Assembly: GCF_946479715.1 (NCBI RefSeq)
Contig: NZ_CAMLHF010000045.1
Location: forward strand, 1 to 30,841
DNA: 30,841 bases
Reading direction: 5' to 3'
Source: an uncultured Pedobacter sp.
GTDB taxonomy: Bacteria > Bacteroidota > Bacteroidia > Sphingobacteriales > Sphingobacteriaceae
Shown here: in pieces, positions 23,711 to 30,841 of the stretch
Position numbering within the stretch: the first letter of the stretch is position 1
How the letters are laid out: each line of letters starts with the position of its first letter
Program-made: the position numbers and the translations under genes
The notes under the pieces: generated by a model
Seen by the model: only the letters and a program-made list of their open reading frames with translations
Told to the model about the DNA's origin: nothing
The model's database searches: none

Positions 23711-23869
23711 TTATTTGTTTGGTGGTGTAGCTTTCACTTTCTGCTTTCCAAATCCCCATGGGCAATGTTTACACTTATTTTTACAGCAATAACCACGTTT
23801 TAAGTGATATGCTTCTGTGAAAACCATAAACCCATTTTCATTGAAGTAATAATCTACACCTTCTTTCAT
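23711..23869 (-). CDS. Small Cys-rich protein, DUF5522-like
   Basis: 52 aa, found by translating the gap between the MarR and MBL genes. It begins MKEGVDYYFNENGFMVFTEA, followed by YHLKRGYCCKNKCKHCPWG, and ends KQKVKATPPNK. Four cysteines (28, 29, 33, 36) in CCxxxCxHCPWG could bind a metal. The layout, a short DYY-N-x-G-hhVFTE strand part and then a GYCC-C-HCP knuckle, matches what I remember of DUF5522; its function is unknown. The ATG shares one base with the MBL stop (TGATG), and the stop is 11 bases before the MarR ATG, which strongly supports real translation. The family name is recalled, not searched. Confidence 0.82.
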   Translation of the reverse strand: MKEGVDYYFNENGFMVFTEAYHLKRGYCCKNKCKHCPWGFGKQKVKATPPNK

Positions 23870-24810
23870 CAGTTAAGCAATTTCACTACCAAACTTTTTT
23901 CGTAATGTTTCTTTAAATGCTGCCCATTTCCATGATTTGTCCAAACTTGCTTTGGTTTTACCTTTTCTATGGTTAAAATTATATCATTCCAGTCAGCATG
24001 ATCAGAAATGTACAATTGAATTTCATGGTTACTTTGAAGGTGTTTCCAACCCGTTGCAAATATCCTGACCACGTTAATTGCCTTAAAATAGCTCTTAAAA
24101 ACCATAGGCGGAACCATATAAACCATGTTTGTATGGTTGTTCTTCATTACCTTACGGTCGTAAATCTCATACTTACCTAAATCTACGCCCATTTGCTCAT
24201 ATATTTTCACAAAAGGCAACATACTATAGTGAACAAGTATCCTTTTTTCTGTACAGTAATCATTCATCAAACTGATCAGACGCTGGCATTTCCCTAGAGC
24301 ATATGCACCAAGCATAATATTACTGGTTGTTGAGCTGAGCTTCATTATTTCTTCCTCGGCAATCGGGTGTTGTGTTTCTGGATCAGCAAACGTGGTTTCA
24401 GTTATCAATACATCGGCTTCTACAAATTCCACTGGTTCACAGGTTTTATCAGGCTGGAGTTTATAATCGCCGGTATAAAGATACTTTACGCCTTCATACT
24501 CCATTAGCACCATAGCAGAGCCTAAAATATGTCCTGCCGGAATAAAGGTTACTTTAACCCCATTCACATCAAAAGTTTTATGATAGTCCATGATGTAGAA
24601 TTCTCCACCTGCAAACTTTTTGTATCTATGATGCATAAATAAAGAGGTTGCCATGGTACAGTACACATTGTGGTTACCTCCAACAGCATGATCACCATGG
24701 GCATGCGAAATGACCGCATTTTTTACTGCTTCTTTTGGATCCAGATAAAAATTTCCATACCTGCAAAACAGACCTGTCTTATCGATCTCTATAAAATCTT
24801 CTAATATCAT
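23869..24810 (-). CDS. MBL-fold exonuclease-like protein
   Basis: 313 aa, metallo-beta-lactamase fold with the beta-CASP-type second half. The metal motif is SHAHGDHA (35-42, HxHxDH), followed by IPAGHILGSAMVLMEYEG (about 91-108), LYTGDYKL with the bridging Asp, and LITETTFADP. Near the C-terminus are LYISDHADWNDI and VWTNHGNGQHLKKHY. This is the pattern of the so-called DNA-ligase-associated exonucleases (TIGR04122-like), relatives of CPSF/SNM1 nucleases. In many bacteria they sit beside an ATP-dependent DNA ligase and a helicase; none is here, so a DNA-repair role is only a guess. It overlaps coaE and the DUF5522-like gene by one base each. Confidence 0.82.
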   Translation of the reverse strand: MILEDFIEIDKTGLFCRYGNFYLDPKEAVKNAVISHAHGDHAVGGNHNVYCTMATSLFMHHRYKKFAGGEFYIMDYHKTFDVNGVKVTFIPAGHILGSAMVLMEYEGVKYLYTGDYKLQPDKTCEPVEFVEADVLITETTFADPETQHPIAEEEIMKLSSTTSNIMLGAYALGKCQRLISLMNDYCTEKRILVHYSMLPFVKIYEQMGVDLGKYEIYDRKVMKNNHTNMVYMVPPMVFKSYFKAINVVRIFATGWKHLQSNHEIQLYISDHADWNDIILTIEKVKPKQVWTNHGNGQHLKKHYEKSLVVKLLN

Positions 24811-25406
24811 TAAGGTTTGGTATTGAGAAACAGCTGATGTAGACCCATTACCTGATTAATAAGGGAATCTGTTTCGTTATTGTTGATCAGGTAATCAGCC
24901 ATCTGTATTTTCTTTTCGTCGGTAAACTGCTTGTCCATTCTGGCTTTAACCTGATCAGCAGTTACCCCATCGCGTTTCATTACCCGGTCTAATTTAAGTT
25001 CTAACGGTGCCGTTACGAGAATATTCTTATCGCACATTTTGTAAGAACCACTTTCAAACAATAAAGCAGCTTCTTTAAGTATATAGGGAACCTTTTCAGG
25101 CAATTGAATAACCCAGCTATCAAATGCTCTAAAAACTGCAGGATGAACTAAAGCGTTTAACTTTGCCAGCTCCTCTGCATCGTTAAATACAATACCAGCA
25201 ATATGCTTATTATTTAATATATCTCCAGGCAGATAGCTTTCTTTGCCAAAGGTATCTTTAACACCTTGGATTAGAATGGCATCATTTACCATAATTTCTT
25301 TAGCTACGGTATCGGCGTAAAACACCGGAATGCCCAGTGTTTCAAAAATTCTGCAAATAGTAGTCTTCCCGCTACCAATTCCTCCTGTAATCCCTACTTT
25401 TAACAT
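24810..25406 (-). CDS. coaE: Dephospho-CoA kinase
   Basis: Last step of coenzyme A synthesis: phosphorylates the 3'-hydroxyl of dephospho-CoA. 198 aa, the normal size. The P-loop is GITGGIGSGKTT (5-16), FYADTVAKEIM (30-40) carries the conserved Asp that acts as base, and the LID region has LVTAPLELKLDRVMKRDGVT (about 131-150). LVHPAVFRAF and LKEAALLFESG are also typical. It shares a single base with the ybbR stop and another with the next gene's ATG (TAATG at both joins), so the series is translationally coupled. Confidence 0.96.
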   Translation of the reverse strand: MLKVGITGGIGSGKTTICRIFETLGIPVFYADTVAKEIMVNDAILIQGVKDTFGKESYLPGDILNNKHIAGIVFNDAEELAKLNALVHPAVFRAFDSWVIQLPEKVPYILKEAALLFESGSYKMCDKNILVTAPLELKLDRVMKRDGVTADQVKARMDKQFTDEKKIQMADYLINNNETDSLINQVMGLHQLFLNTKP

Positions 25407-26353
25407 TATTTCTCTATTATAAAATCAATCTTCTCGGGAACTATATTCACCAATTTACAATAATCAGGAAAGCGGGTTATTTTAACTCTTAGCTGATTGT
25501 GTTTTAAATCTCTCCATTCATCCAAATCTACCACAGCATCTATAAAATTTTCATTAATCTGCTGGTATTTTGACAAGGCTACCAAAAAAGTAATCTTAAC
25601 CTTCTTCGGATATAGTTTAATACTGTAATACTCTTTATTATTTATGATTCTAAGTGACAGATCAATTGTTTTTTCTGTGAACTCATCGATAGGTACCTTC
25701 ACCTCTGCACTTGTAGGGAAAATGCTTACATTCTTCATTTTATTCTGCGTCATAGCTATCCTTGAAACAGTTGTATTTTGAGCGTCTGTAAGCTTTAAAG
25801 AGTCAGTTGGCCAATCTTTAATTTTTTTAAGTTCCTCTTCCGGACCTGATAAAGTAACATATTTAGGGATAATTTCAATATCTTCTGAAATACCGTATTG
25901 CTTAGCAAAACTAAAATCAGACACCAATTTTACTGGCACTCTTTTAACAGTTCTTTCAGAAAAGTCAAAATAAAGCGTATCCGGTTTCACTGAAATTATC
26001 TTTTGTGAAGTTTCCAACTGCCTGTTAACATTAAACAATTGCTCAGAAAAAAGAATGAAATTACGGTTGTTTAATTTTTCCAGATTGATGGCTATTGATT
26101 GAGGTTTAACCCTTAAGCGTGCAAATAACAATTGCCACCCCGTTCCTTCAACCTGCAAATCAACCGTGTCTGACTGAAGGGCATGAAAAGCTCGTTTTTG
26201 AGGGAAATTCTTATAAACCAATACTGTCTTAGCCGTGTAGACATACTTATTATTTAACGCCATTAAAAGCCATGCTGCTACTGCAAGAAGCAAACAGGTG
26301 ATTAAAACGAGGAATCGCTTCCGCTCTATTTTTGTAAGTTTTATAAAGGGCAT
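25406..26353 (-). CDS. YbbR-like domain protein, membrane-anchored
   Basis: 315 aa. A basic start is followed by one membrane helix at about 14-33 (FLVLITCLLLAVAAWLLMAL), leaving the rest outside the membrane. The remainder is made of beta-rich repeats typical of YbbR domains, for example VPVKLVSDFSFAKQYG, VTLSGPEEELKKI and VKVPIDEFTEKTIDLSLRI. In Firmicutes YbbR (CdaR) regulates the diadenylate cyclase CdaA; in Bacteroidota the gene usually sits next to coaE and near yajC, as here, and its role is unclear. No cdaA is in the window. It lies just after a strong terminator and a hairpin repeat, and TATTTTTA at 26359-26366 (minus) is one mismatch from a -7 box, so it may be the first gene of a new transcript. 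Confidence 0.85.
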   Translation of the reverse strand: MPFIKLTKIERKRFLVLITCLLLAVAAWLLMALNNKYVYTAKTVLVYKNFPQKRAFHALQSDTVDLQVEGTGWQLLFARLRVKPQSIAINLEKLNNRNFILFSEQLFNVNRQLETSQKIISVKPDTLYFDFSERTVKRVPVKLVSDFSFAKQYGISEDIEIIPKYVTLSGPEEELKKIKDWPTDSLKLTDAQNTTVSRIAMTQNKMKNVSIFPTSAEVKVPIDEFTEKTIDLSLRIINNKEYYSIKLYPKKVKITFLVALSKYQQINENFIDAVVDLDEWRDLKHNQLRVKITRFPDYCKLVNIVPEKIDFIIEK

Positions 26354-26392
26354 CGCTGTAAAAATACGAATAATCTGTTAGTAAGACCACAT

Positions 26393-26439
26393 GCATAAAA
26401 AAAGGTCTGTACCAACATGGTACAGACCTTTTTTTATGC
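26393..26439 (-). terminator. Long perfect terminator hairpin between yajC and ybbR
   Basis: A perfect 22-bp stem (26393-26414 with 26418-26439) around the 3-base loop ACA. The core is GGTCTGTACCA, flanked by seven A and seven T residues, so both strands carry a T tract. On the minus strand it would end the transcript coming from nusB and yajC. Confidence 0.9.
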
Positions 26440-26443
26440 TTAT

Positions 26444-26526
26444 CGTCATCCTGAATTTATTTCAGGACCACTCAAGAGTAAAGCCATTATACAGGTGCGA
26501 GATCCTGAAATAAATTCAGGATGACG
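26444..26526. repeat. REP-like intergenic hairpin, second family
   Basis: Two perfect 24-base inverted arms (26444-26467 and 26503-26526) enclose a 35-base loop. Arms start CGTCATCCTGAA, and each arm is itself a near-palindrome (TCCTGAA, then TTTCAGGA). Only the outer CGTCATC is shared with the copies at 3386 and 15247. It lies directly after yajC, before the terminator. Confidence 0.85.
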
Positions 26527-26535
26527 AACATCAAA

Positions 26536-26868
26536 TTATGCCTTTGGAGCTTCTGCAGCTTTTGGAGCTGCTGCTTTTGTTGCATCTAAAGAGATTGCAG
26601 TTTTGTCAAAACGAATTTTTGTACCACCTTCAACTTCGATAAGGAAAGTAGTATCGTTCATGTCTACAATTCTGCCATGTATGCCAGCAGTTGTAACTAT
26701 TTTATCTCCTTTTTTCAAATCTTCAACCAATTTTTTATGGTCTTTAGCTTTTTTTACCTGTGGTCTGATCATGAAAAAATAAAATACTACCATGATTAAC
26801 ACCATTGGCACTAAAGTACTTAGCATGCTGCTACCACCGGCCGCCTGCAATATTATTGTTGATATCAT
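26536..26868 (-). CDS. yajC: Preprotein translocase subunit YajC
   Basis: 110 aa. A single membrane helix at about 15-35 (MLSTLVPMVLIMVVFYFFMI) is followed by the YajC signature RPQVKKAKDHKKLVEDLKKG, then GDKIVTTAGIHGRIVDMND and a short Ala/Pro/Lys-rich tail. YajC joins SecDF as an accessory part of the Sec translocon. In many bacteria yajC precedes secD; here it is about 16 kb from secDF and instead follows the DUF1573 lipoprotein gene by 22 bases. It appears to be the last gene before the terminator at 26393-26439. Confidence 0.95.
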   Translation of the reverse strand: MISTIILQAAGGSSMLSTLVPMVLIMVVFYFFMIRPQVKKAKDHKKLVEDLKKGDKIVTTAGIHGRIVDMNDTTFLIEVEGGTKIRFDKTAISLDATKAAAPKAAEAPKA

Positions 26869-26890
26869 ACTATTGTTATATAAATTTATA

Positions 26891-27361
26891 TTATTCTTTA
26901 ATTTCTCCTGTTAAGTGTAATTCAATTGCACTATTTAGTGCATTAGATTTAACCGAAACTATTTTATCTTGTCTGCCTGTTTTACCTGCACTGTTAAATA
27001 CTACGTTAATCTCTCCTGCTTGTCCTGGCTTAATAGGCGTCTTTGGTACTTCAGGGACGGTACAGCCGCAAGTTGCAATAGCATCGGTAATTATTAAGGG
27101 CATTTTGCCCGTATTCCGGAATTTGAAACTATAAGAGACTTTTTCACCTTTCTCTATTTTACCGAAATAATAATTATTGGTTTCAAAAGTTAATACTGGT
27201 CCATCTGTATGACGGATTGCCTCCGCTTTAGCAGAATCGGCACTTGCCGCAATTGCAGAAGTGTCAGTAATAGTTGAAGCTGCGTCAACATTTTTGTCAG
27301 TTTTTGATTGGCATGAGGCTAATGTTAAAGCAACTGCCGCCAGTAACAAAATTTTCTTCAT
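26891..27361 (-). CDS. DUF1573 lipoprotein
   Basis: 156 aa. The N-terminus MKKILLLAAVALTLASCQSK is a lipoprotein signal with the lipidated Cys at 17. A Ser/Ala/Asp-rich spacer follows to about residue 50, then one DUF1573 domain: LTFETNNYYFGKIEKGEKVS (about 55-74), FKFRNTGKMPLII, the conserved ATCGCTVPEVPKTPIKPGQ with two cysteines, and IEVVFNSAGKTG-like strands. The domain is an immunoglobulin-like sandwich related to ASH/MSP domains; its function is not established. It follows nusB by 6 bases and precedes yajC, an order I recall as common in Bacteroidota. Confidence 0.9.
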   Translation of the reverse strand: MKKILLLAAVALTLASCQSKTDKNVDAASTITDTSAIAASADSAKAEAIRHTDGPVLTFETNNYYFGKIEKGEKVSYSFKFRNTGKMPLIITDAIATCGCTVPEVPKTPIKPGQAGEINVVFNSAGKTGRQDKIVSVKSNALNSAIELHLTGEIKE

Positions 27362-27367
27362 AAATTT

Positions 27368-28318
27368 TTATTCTTCTATAAGTCCGCGACCAATTTTCTT
27401 AATGCTGTTGGTTCTTTTAAGGTCGCCCATAATTTTATCCAAGATACCGTTAATAAATGAATTACTTTTCGGTGTACTGTAATCTTTTGATAAATCCAGA
27501 TATTCATTTATAGTTACCTTAACCGGAATTGAGGGGAAGTTTAGCAGTTCACAAATTGCCATCTTCATCAATATTGTATCCATTAAAGCAATACGCTCAG
27601 ACTCCCAGTTCTTAGTACGTTCTGCAATAAGCGCCTGATAATCTTTATCATTCCTAAGAGTATAGATAAATAAATCTTCAACAAATTTACTATCCTCGTC
27701 CCAATCCTGACTGATAGGTGTAAGCTTGTTTGCAAATGCATCTTCTGATGTAAAATTTTTGATGGTTTTAGCTACCATACCCTGCATTACCTCTTTATCA
27801 ACAGCCCAATTGATAAATTTATCTTCAAATGCCTGTATGATATTATGGCTTTTAAGAATAATTTTTCTAAAGATGTATTTGATAATGGTTTTAGATTCTT
27901 CCAGATCATTTACTTCATCTGCAAGATAAGCAGTGTATTCTGGAGTAACTTTCAACGAGTTGAAAATTGCTTTTACAAATTCAGGATCCGACATCCAGTT
28001 GATTTTGTATTTATTTACAGCAGCAATGAAATCGGGATTATTCTTTAAAGTAACTGCAAACTTATTGTTTTGCAATTTTAAGTTCGGATTCAGGTCTTCT
28101 GCAGTAGGCAGGTGCTTGTTAGCACGTTCTATTGCGTCAACACCGGTATATTCCGTAACTTCTACTAAAAGAGAAAGCATCCATATGTACATTTCATATA
28201 CATTATCAATACTGTGCATAAGAGCCTTCTTAGCTGAAGCTAAATCTCTTTTGTCTGTCATGTGCCAAGCAAATATATTTTGCAAAGCTTTAATTCTTAA
28301 GTGCCTTCTGTTTAACAT
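27368..28318 (-). CDS. nusB: Transcription antitermination factor NusB, long form
   Basis: 316 aa, about twice the length of E. coli NusB, as usual in Bacteroidota. NusB with NusE (S10) binds boxA RNA and helps transcription of rRNA operons. The start MLNRRHLRIKALQNIFAW is the typical first NusB helix with its Arg cluster. A lineage-specific middle part (about 60-200) is followed by the C-terminal helical bundle: DLFIYTLRNDKDYQ (about 213-226), LMDTILMKMAICELLNFPSI and VTINEYLDLSKDYSTPKSN, ending with SFINGILDKIM. The gene starts 33 bases after the leucine-dehydrogenase-like gene and is followed closely by DUF1573, so the four genes to yajC probably form one unit. Confidence 0.94.
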   Translation of the reverse strand: MLNRRHLRIKALQNIFAWHMTDKRDLASAKKALMHSIDNVYEMYIWMLSLLVEVTEYTGVDAIERANKHLPTAEDLNPNLKLQNNKFAVTLKNNPDFIAAVNKYKINWMSDPEFVKAIFNSLKVTPEYTAYLADEVNDLEESKTIIKYIFRKIILKSHNIIQAFEDKFINWAVDKEVMQGMVAKTIKNFTSEDAFANKLTPISQDWDEDSKFVEDLFIYTLRNDKDYQALIAERTKNWESERIALMDTILMKMAICELLNFPSIPVKVTINEYLDLSKDYSTPKSNSFINGILDKIMGDLKRTNSIKKIGRGLIEE

Positions 28319-28351
28319 GAATGTAAGAACGAGTGGTAAATTACCTGTTTA

Positions 28352-29440
28352 TTAAAATGATGATTTTATTTTCTTTATATCTATTATTCTTTGTTCTGCA
28401 ATGCGGTTAGCTGCCCATATTGTCGGGATGTTATCCTTTTTAGACATTTTAATTACATCGCGTGTAGCATTGTAAATATTCTCTGTAAGCTGCATTGTAC
28501 GTTTTTTACCATATCCTGTAAGCTCAGAGTAACAACTGATTAAACCACCAGCATTGATCAGATAATCAGGAGCGAACAAGATCCCTTTATCTAACAAAAG
28601 TTTACCGTGTAATTGTTCATCAGCTAATTGGTTATTGGCAGAACCAGCAATAATTGCAAACTTCATTTTTTCAATGGTTTTTGAATTTACCGTAGCCCCG
28701 AGAGCACATGGAGCATAAATATCGGCGTTTAATCCAAAAATTTTATCCGCTGAAATTGGTTTGGCCTTATAAGTACGTGCTACATGTTGCAAACGATCTT
28801 CATTGATGTCGCTAATGTAAACTTCAACATTTTCTGCTCTTAGTAATTCTACCAAGTGTTCTCCAACATTACCTATACCTTGTACCACAACTGAACGACC
28901 AGCAAGCATATCGGTACCAAAAACTTCTTTAACACAGGCTTTAATACCCAGAAAAACTCCTTTTGCCGTAGTTGGTGCCGGATTACCTGCTCCTCCTAAG
29001 GACTCGGGAACGCCTGTAACATGTTTGGTTTCCATTTGGATATATTCCATATCTCTTGTATTGGTACCAACATCTTCGGCAGTAATAAATTCTCCGTTGA
29101 GATTTTTGATGAATCGGCCATAGCTACGCATCATGGCTTCGGATTTCCCTTTATAGGAATCGCCAATGATTACAGCATTACCTCCACCTAAATTGAGGCC
29201 GGTAATGGCCGCTTTATATGTCATTGCCCTCGATAATCTGAGCACATCTTCAAGGGCTTCAGCTTCGGTTGCATAATTCCACATTCTTGTTCCTCCTATT
29301 GCAGGGCCTAATGTAGTATCATGAATAGCAATAATCGCTTTTAAACCGGTATCGGGATCATTACAATAAACAACCTTTTTATGCCCAGAGGCACCAATTT
29401 GATCTAAAACTGAATTTACGATAGAACTATTACCAGACAT
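28352..29440 (-). CDS. Glu/Leu/Phe/Val dehydrogenase family protein with altered active site
   Basis: 362 aa, most like leucine dehydrogenase, which deaminates branched-chain amino acids with NAD. Seen: LKAIIAIHDTTLGPAIGGTRM (33-53), MTYKAAITGLNLGGGNAVII (73-92), FITAEDVGTNTRDM, GNPAPTTAKGVFLGIKA, the NAD loop VVQGIGNVGEHLVELL, IYAPCALGA, IIAGSANNQLAD and APDYLINAGGLI. In Bacillus leucine dehydrogenase two lysines, Lys68 and Lys80, are key. Here the first is kept (Lys76), but the second, in GGGK, is Asn88 (codon AAT). The protein may have weak or different activity; the rest of the active site and the cofactor site look intact. It probably shares a transcript with nusB downstream. Upstream, TAGTTTTG gives a likely promoter. 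Confidence 0.88.
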   Translation of the reverse strand: MSGNSSIVNSVLDQIGASGHKKVVYCNDPDTGLKAIIAIHDTTLGPAIGGTRMWNYATEAEALEDVLRLSRAMTYKAAITGLNLGGGNAVIIGDSYKGKSEAMMRSYGRFIKNLNGEFITAEDVGTNTRDMEYIQMETKHVTGVPESLGGAGNPAPTTAKGVFLGIKACVKEVFGTDMLAGRSVVVQGIGNVGEHLVELLRAENVEVYISDINEDRLQHVARTYKAKPISADKIFGLNADIYAPCALGATVNSKTIEKMKFAIIAGSANNQLADEQLHGKLLLDKGILFAPDYLINAGGLISCYSELTGYGKKRTMQLTENIYNATRDVIKMSKKDNIPTIWAANRIAEQRIIDIKKIKSSF

Positions 29441-29465
29441 ATAATTTTGTTTATCAGATAAGCCG

Positions 29466-29473
29466 CAAAACTA
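29466..29473 (-). promoter_or_regulatory. -7 box for the leucine-dehydrogenase-like gene
   Basis: On the minus strand this reads TAGTTTTG, a full match to TAnnTTTG, 25 bases before the ATG. A T-rich run lies directly upstream, but no clear -33 TTTG is at the usual distance. It would drive the unit running through nusB and yajC. Confidence 0.45.
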
Positions 29474-29551
29474 GTCAAAAAAACATTATTTACATTGTTT
29501 TAACTAAAGTCTTTAAAAATTTTATCTTCATTTGGCTAACTTTACCTCCTC

Positions 29552-30841
29552 ATGAAACACCTCCGGTTTTTAAACAAGTACTTTTATAAATATAAATGGT
29601 GGATTATTCCAGGAGTTTTCTTTGTGATTATATCAAATATTTTTGGTGTAATCCCAGCTCAGGTTATCGGCCATGCGTTCAATTTAATTACCGAAAACAT
29701 CCAGATTTATGGTTTGTTTTATGGATTTGAGCGTCGAGAGGTTATTTACGATATTTTCTCTTACAGTTTACTATACTTTGGTGCACTTGTGTTGGTGCTT
29801 TACCTGTTAAGGGGGCTGTTTCTATTCTTTATGCGCCAAACGATCATACTCATGTCGAGACACATTGAGTATGATATGAAAAATGAAATTTATGCACACT
29901 ATCAGGAACTAAGCCTGGGCTTTTACCGGAGAAATAATACAGGCGACCTTATGAACAGGGCTACTGAAGATGTGAATAGAGTGAGGATGTATGTTGGGCC
30001 GGCAATTATGTATGCCATAAATACGGGTGTCCTCTTTTTACTGGTTATTTACGCCATGTTCTCTGTTAACGCTACACTGGCTATCTTTTGTTTGTTACCA
30101 CTGCCCGCGCTGGTTATCATAATTTATTTTGTGAACACCATGATCAATCGGAAAAGTGAACTAATACAAGAGCAACTTTCAAACCTGTCTAGTTTCGTAC
30201 AGGAAAGGTTTTCGGGCATAAGGGTCATAAAATCATATGTTCGTGAAACACATACAAAAAAAGTGTTTGCCGCCGAAAGTGAGGGTTATAAGAACAGTGC
30301 CATGAGTTTGGTTAAAGTGCAGGCATTATTTTACCCTACCATGCTTCTGCTTGTTGGCTTAAGTACAATTCTTACCATTTATGTTGGCGGAAAGCAAGTG
30401 ATTAATGGTTCTATAACAGCTGGAAACATTGCAGAGTTTATTGTATATGTTAATCAGTTAACCTTCCCTGTTTCCATGCTTGGCTGGGTAACTACTCTTA
30501 TCCAAAGGGCTTCTGCATCGCAAAAAAGAATTAATGAATTTTTACAGCTTAAGCCAGATATTAATTCTAACACCCAGGAAAAAAGAGTAATAAATGGTAA
30601 TATCAGATTTGAGAATGTAAGTTTCACCTATCCTGATACCGGCATCAAAGCTTTAAAAAATGTAAGCTTTGAAATTGAACAAGGACAGTTCGTAGCAATT
30701 ATTGGCCGAACAGGCTCTGGAAAATCAACGCTGGCTAATTTATTGATGCGGATGTATGATGTGGACGGCGGGAAGATAGTAATTGATGACAAGGGCTTAA
30801 AAGACCTTAATTTGCAAGATTATCGTAACCAGATAGGCTTT
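29552..30841 (+). CDS. ABC transporter, fused permease and ATPase (5' part, cut by window end)
   Basis: The frame is open from the ATG at 29552 to the last base, giving 430 residues with no stop; about 150 more are expected. The N-terminal type IV exporter domain has helices at about 15-38, 68-92, 147-165, 170-190 and 260-282. The coupling-helix stretch ELSLGFYRRNNTGDLMNRATEDVNRVR, about 111-137, is typical of MsbA/LmrA-like exporters. The ATPase domain starts near 340 (IRFENVSFTYPDTGIKALKNV) and has the Walker A loop GRTGSGKST at 385-393. Signature motif, Walker B and H-loop lie beyond the window. It probably acts as a homo- or heterodimer exporting lipid or drug-like molecules; the substrate is unknown. 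It diverges from the leucine-dehydrogenase-like gene. Confidence 0.92.
   Translation, partial: MKHLRFLNKYFYKYKWWIIPGVFFVIISNIFGVIPAQVIGHAFNLITENIQIYGLFYGFERREVIYDIFSYSLLYFGALVLVLYLLRGLFLFFMRQTIILMSRHIEYDMKNEIYAHYQELSLGFYRRNNTGDLMNRATEDVNRVRMYVGPAIMYAINTGVLFLLVIYAMFSVNATLAIFCLLPLPALVIIIYFVNTMINRKSELIQEQLSNLSSFVQERFSGIRVIKSYVRETHTKKVFAAESEGYKNSAMSLVKVQALFYPTMLLLVGLSTILTIYVGGKQVINGSITAGNIAEFIVYVNQLTFPVSMLGWVTTLIQRASASQKRINEFLQLKPDINSNTQEKRVINGNIRFENVSFTYPDTGIKALKNVSFEIEQGQFVAIIGRTGSGKSTLANLLMRMYDVDGGKIVIDDKGLKDLNLQDYRNQIGF

Noticed and set aside
23700..23765. Longer MarR start at 23765
   Set aside because: It would overlap the small Cys-rich gene by 55 bases in another frame; the ATG at 23699 gives the normal family length.
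27368..28318. NusB as a fusion or misassembly because it is twice the E. coli length
   Set aside because: Bacteroidota NusB proteins are commonly about 300 residues, and the frame is continuous with NusB features at both ends.
1..30841. Mobile elements, tRNA/rRNA genes or defence systems
   Set aside because: No transposase, integrase, cloverleaf sequence, rRNA segment or defence-type gene group was recognised on either strand; the short gaps contain only promoters, terminators and repeats.

Overview
The window looks like chromosome of a Bacteroidota member of the Sphingobacteriaceae, most likely Pedobacter or a close relative. Supporting signs are an AT-rich genome, a fused SecDF, promoters of the TAnnTTTG type, weak Shine-Dalgarno signals, a long-form NusB, a DUF1573 lipoprotein, a secreted GH92 mannosidase and GTCATC-type intergenic hairpins. 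The genus is inferred from these recalled traits; no search was run.

Layout. 1-3457: a large outer-membrane protein (gluzincin-like peptidase domain, beta-propeller, C-terminal barrel) and a small LapA-like membrane protein, then a 30-bp-arm hairpin repeat. 3496-4754 (minus): ispE then an OsmC protein. 4755-5748: a repeat-rich regulatory region and an unrecognised 240-aa protein. 5791-7103: thyA-folA. 7179-10255: secDF with promoter and terminator. 10286-12482: type II NADH dehydrogenase and a divergent HMG-CoA lyase-like protein. 12492-14094 (minus): class II aldolase then a YjcF-like acetyltransferase. 14323-15227: accD and terminator, followed by a second hairpin repeat. 15327-18318 (minus): basic-secretory-type metallopeptidase and GH92 mannosidase. 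18426-21025 (minus): phosphohexomutase and cysteine desulfurase. 21226-23242: methyltransferase, PAP2 phosphatase and ZIP transporter, overlapping. 23250-29440 (minus): leucine-dehydrogenase-like gene, nusB, DUF1573 lipoprotein, yajC, then a terminator and a third hairpin repeat, then ybbR, coaE, an MBL-fold nuclease, a 52-aa DUF5522-like protein and a MarR regulator. 29552-30841: the 5' part of an ABC exporter, cut by the window end.

Most of the content is housekeeping: thymidylate/folate synthesis, isoprenoid, CoA and fatty-acid precursors, amino-sugar phosphates, and protein export (SecDF and YajC are both here but about 16 kb apart). I see no phage, IS element, CRISPR array, rRNA, tRNA or defence system, and I do not claim a new system. 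The points most worth a second look are the leucine-dehydrogenase homologue with Asn at the usual catalytic Lys, the three-domain outer-membrane peptidase-like protein, the 11-bp phased repeats before the unknown 240-aa gene, the small Cys-rich gene inside a tightly overlapped operon, and two families of hairpin repeats between genes.
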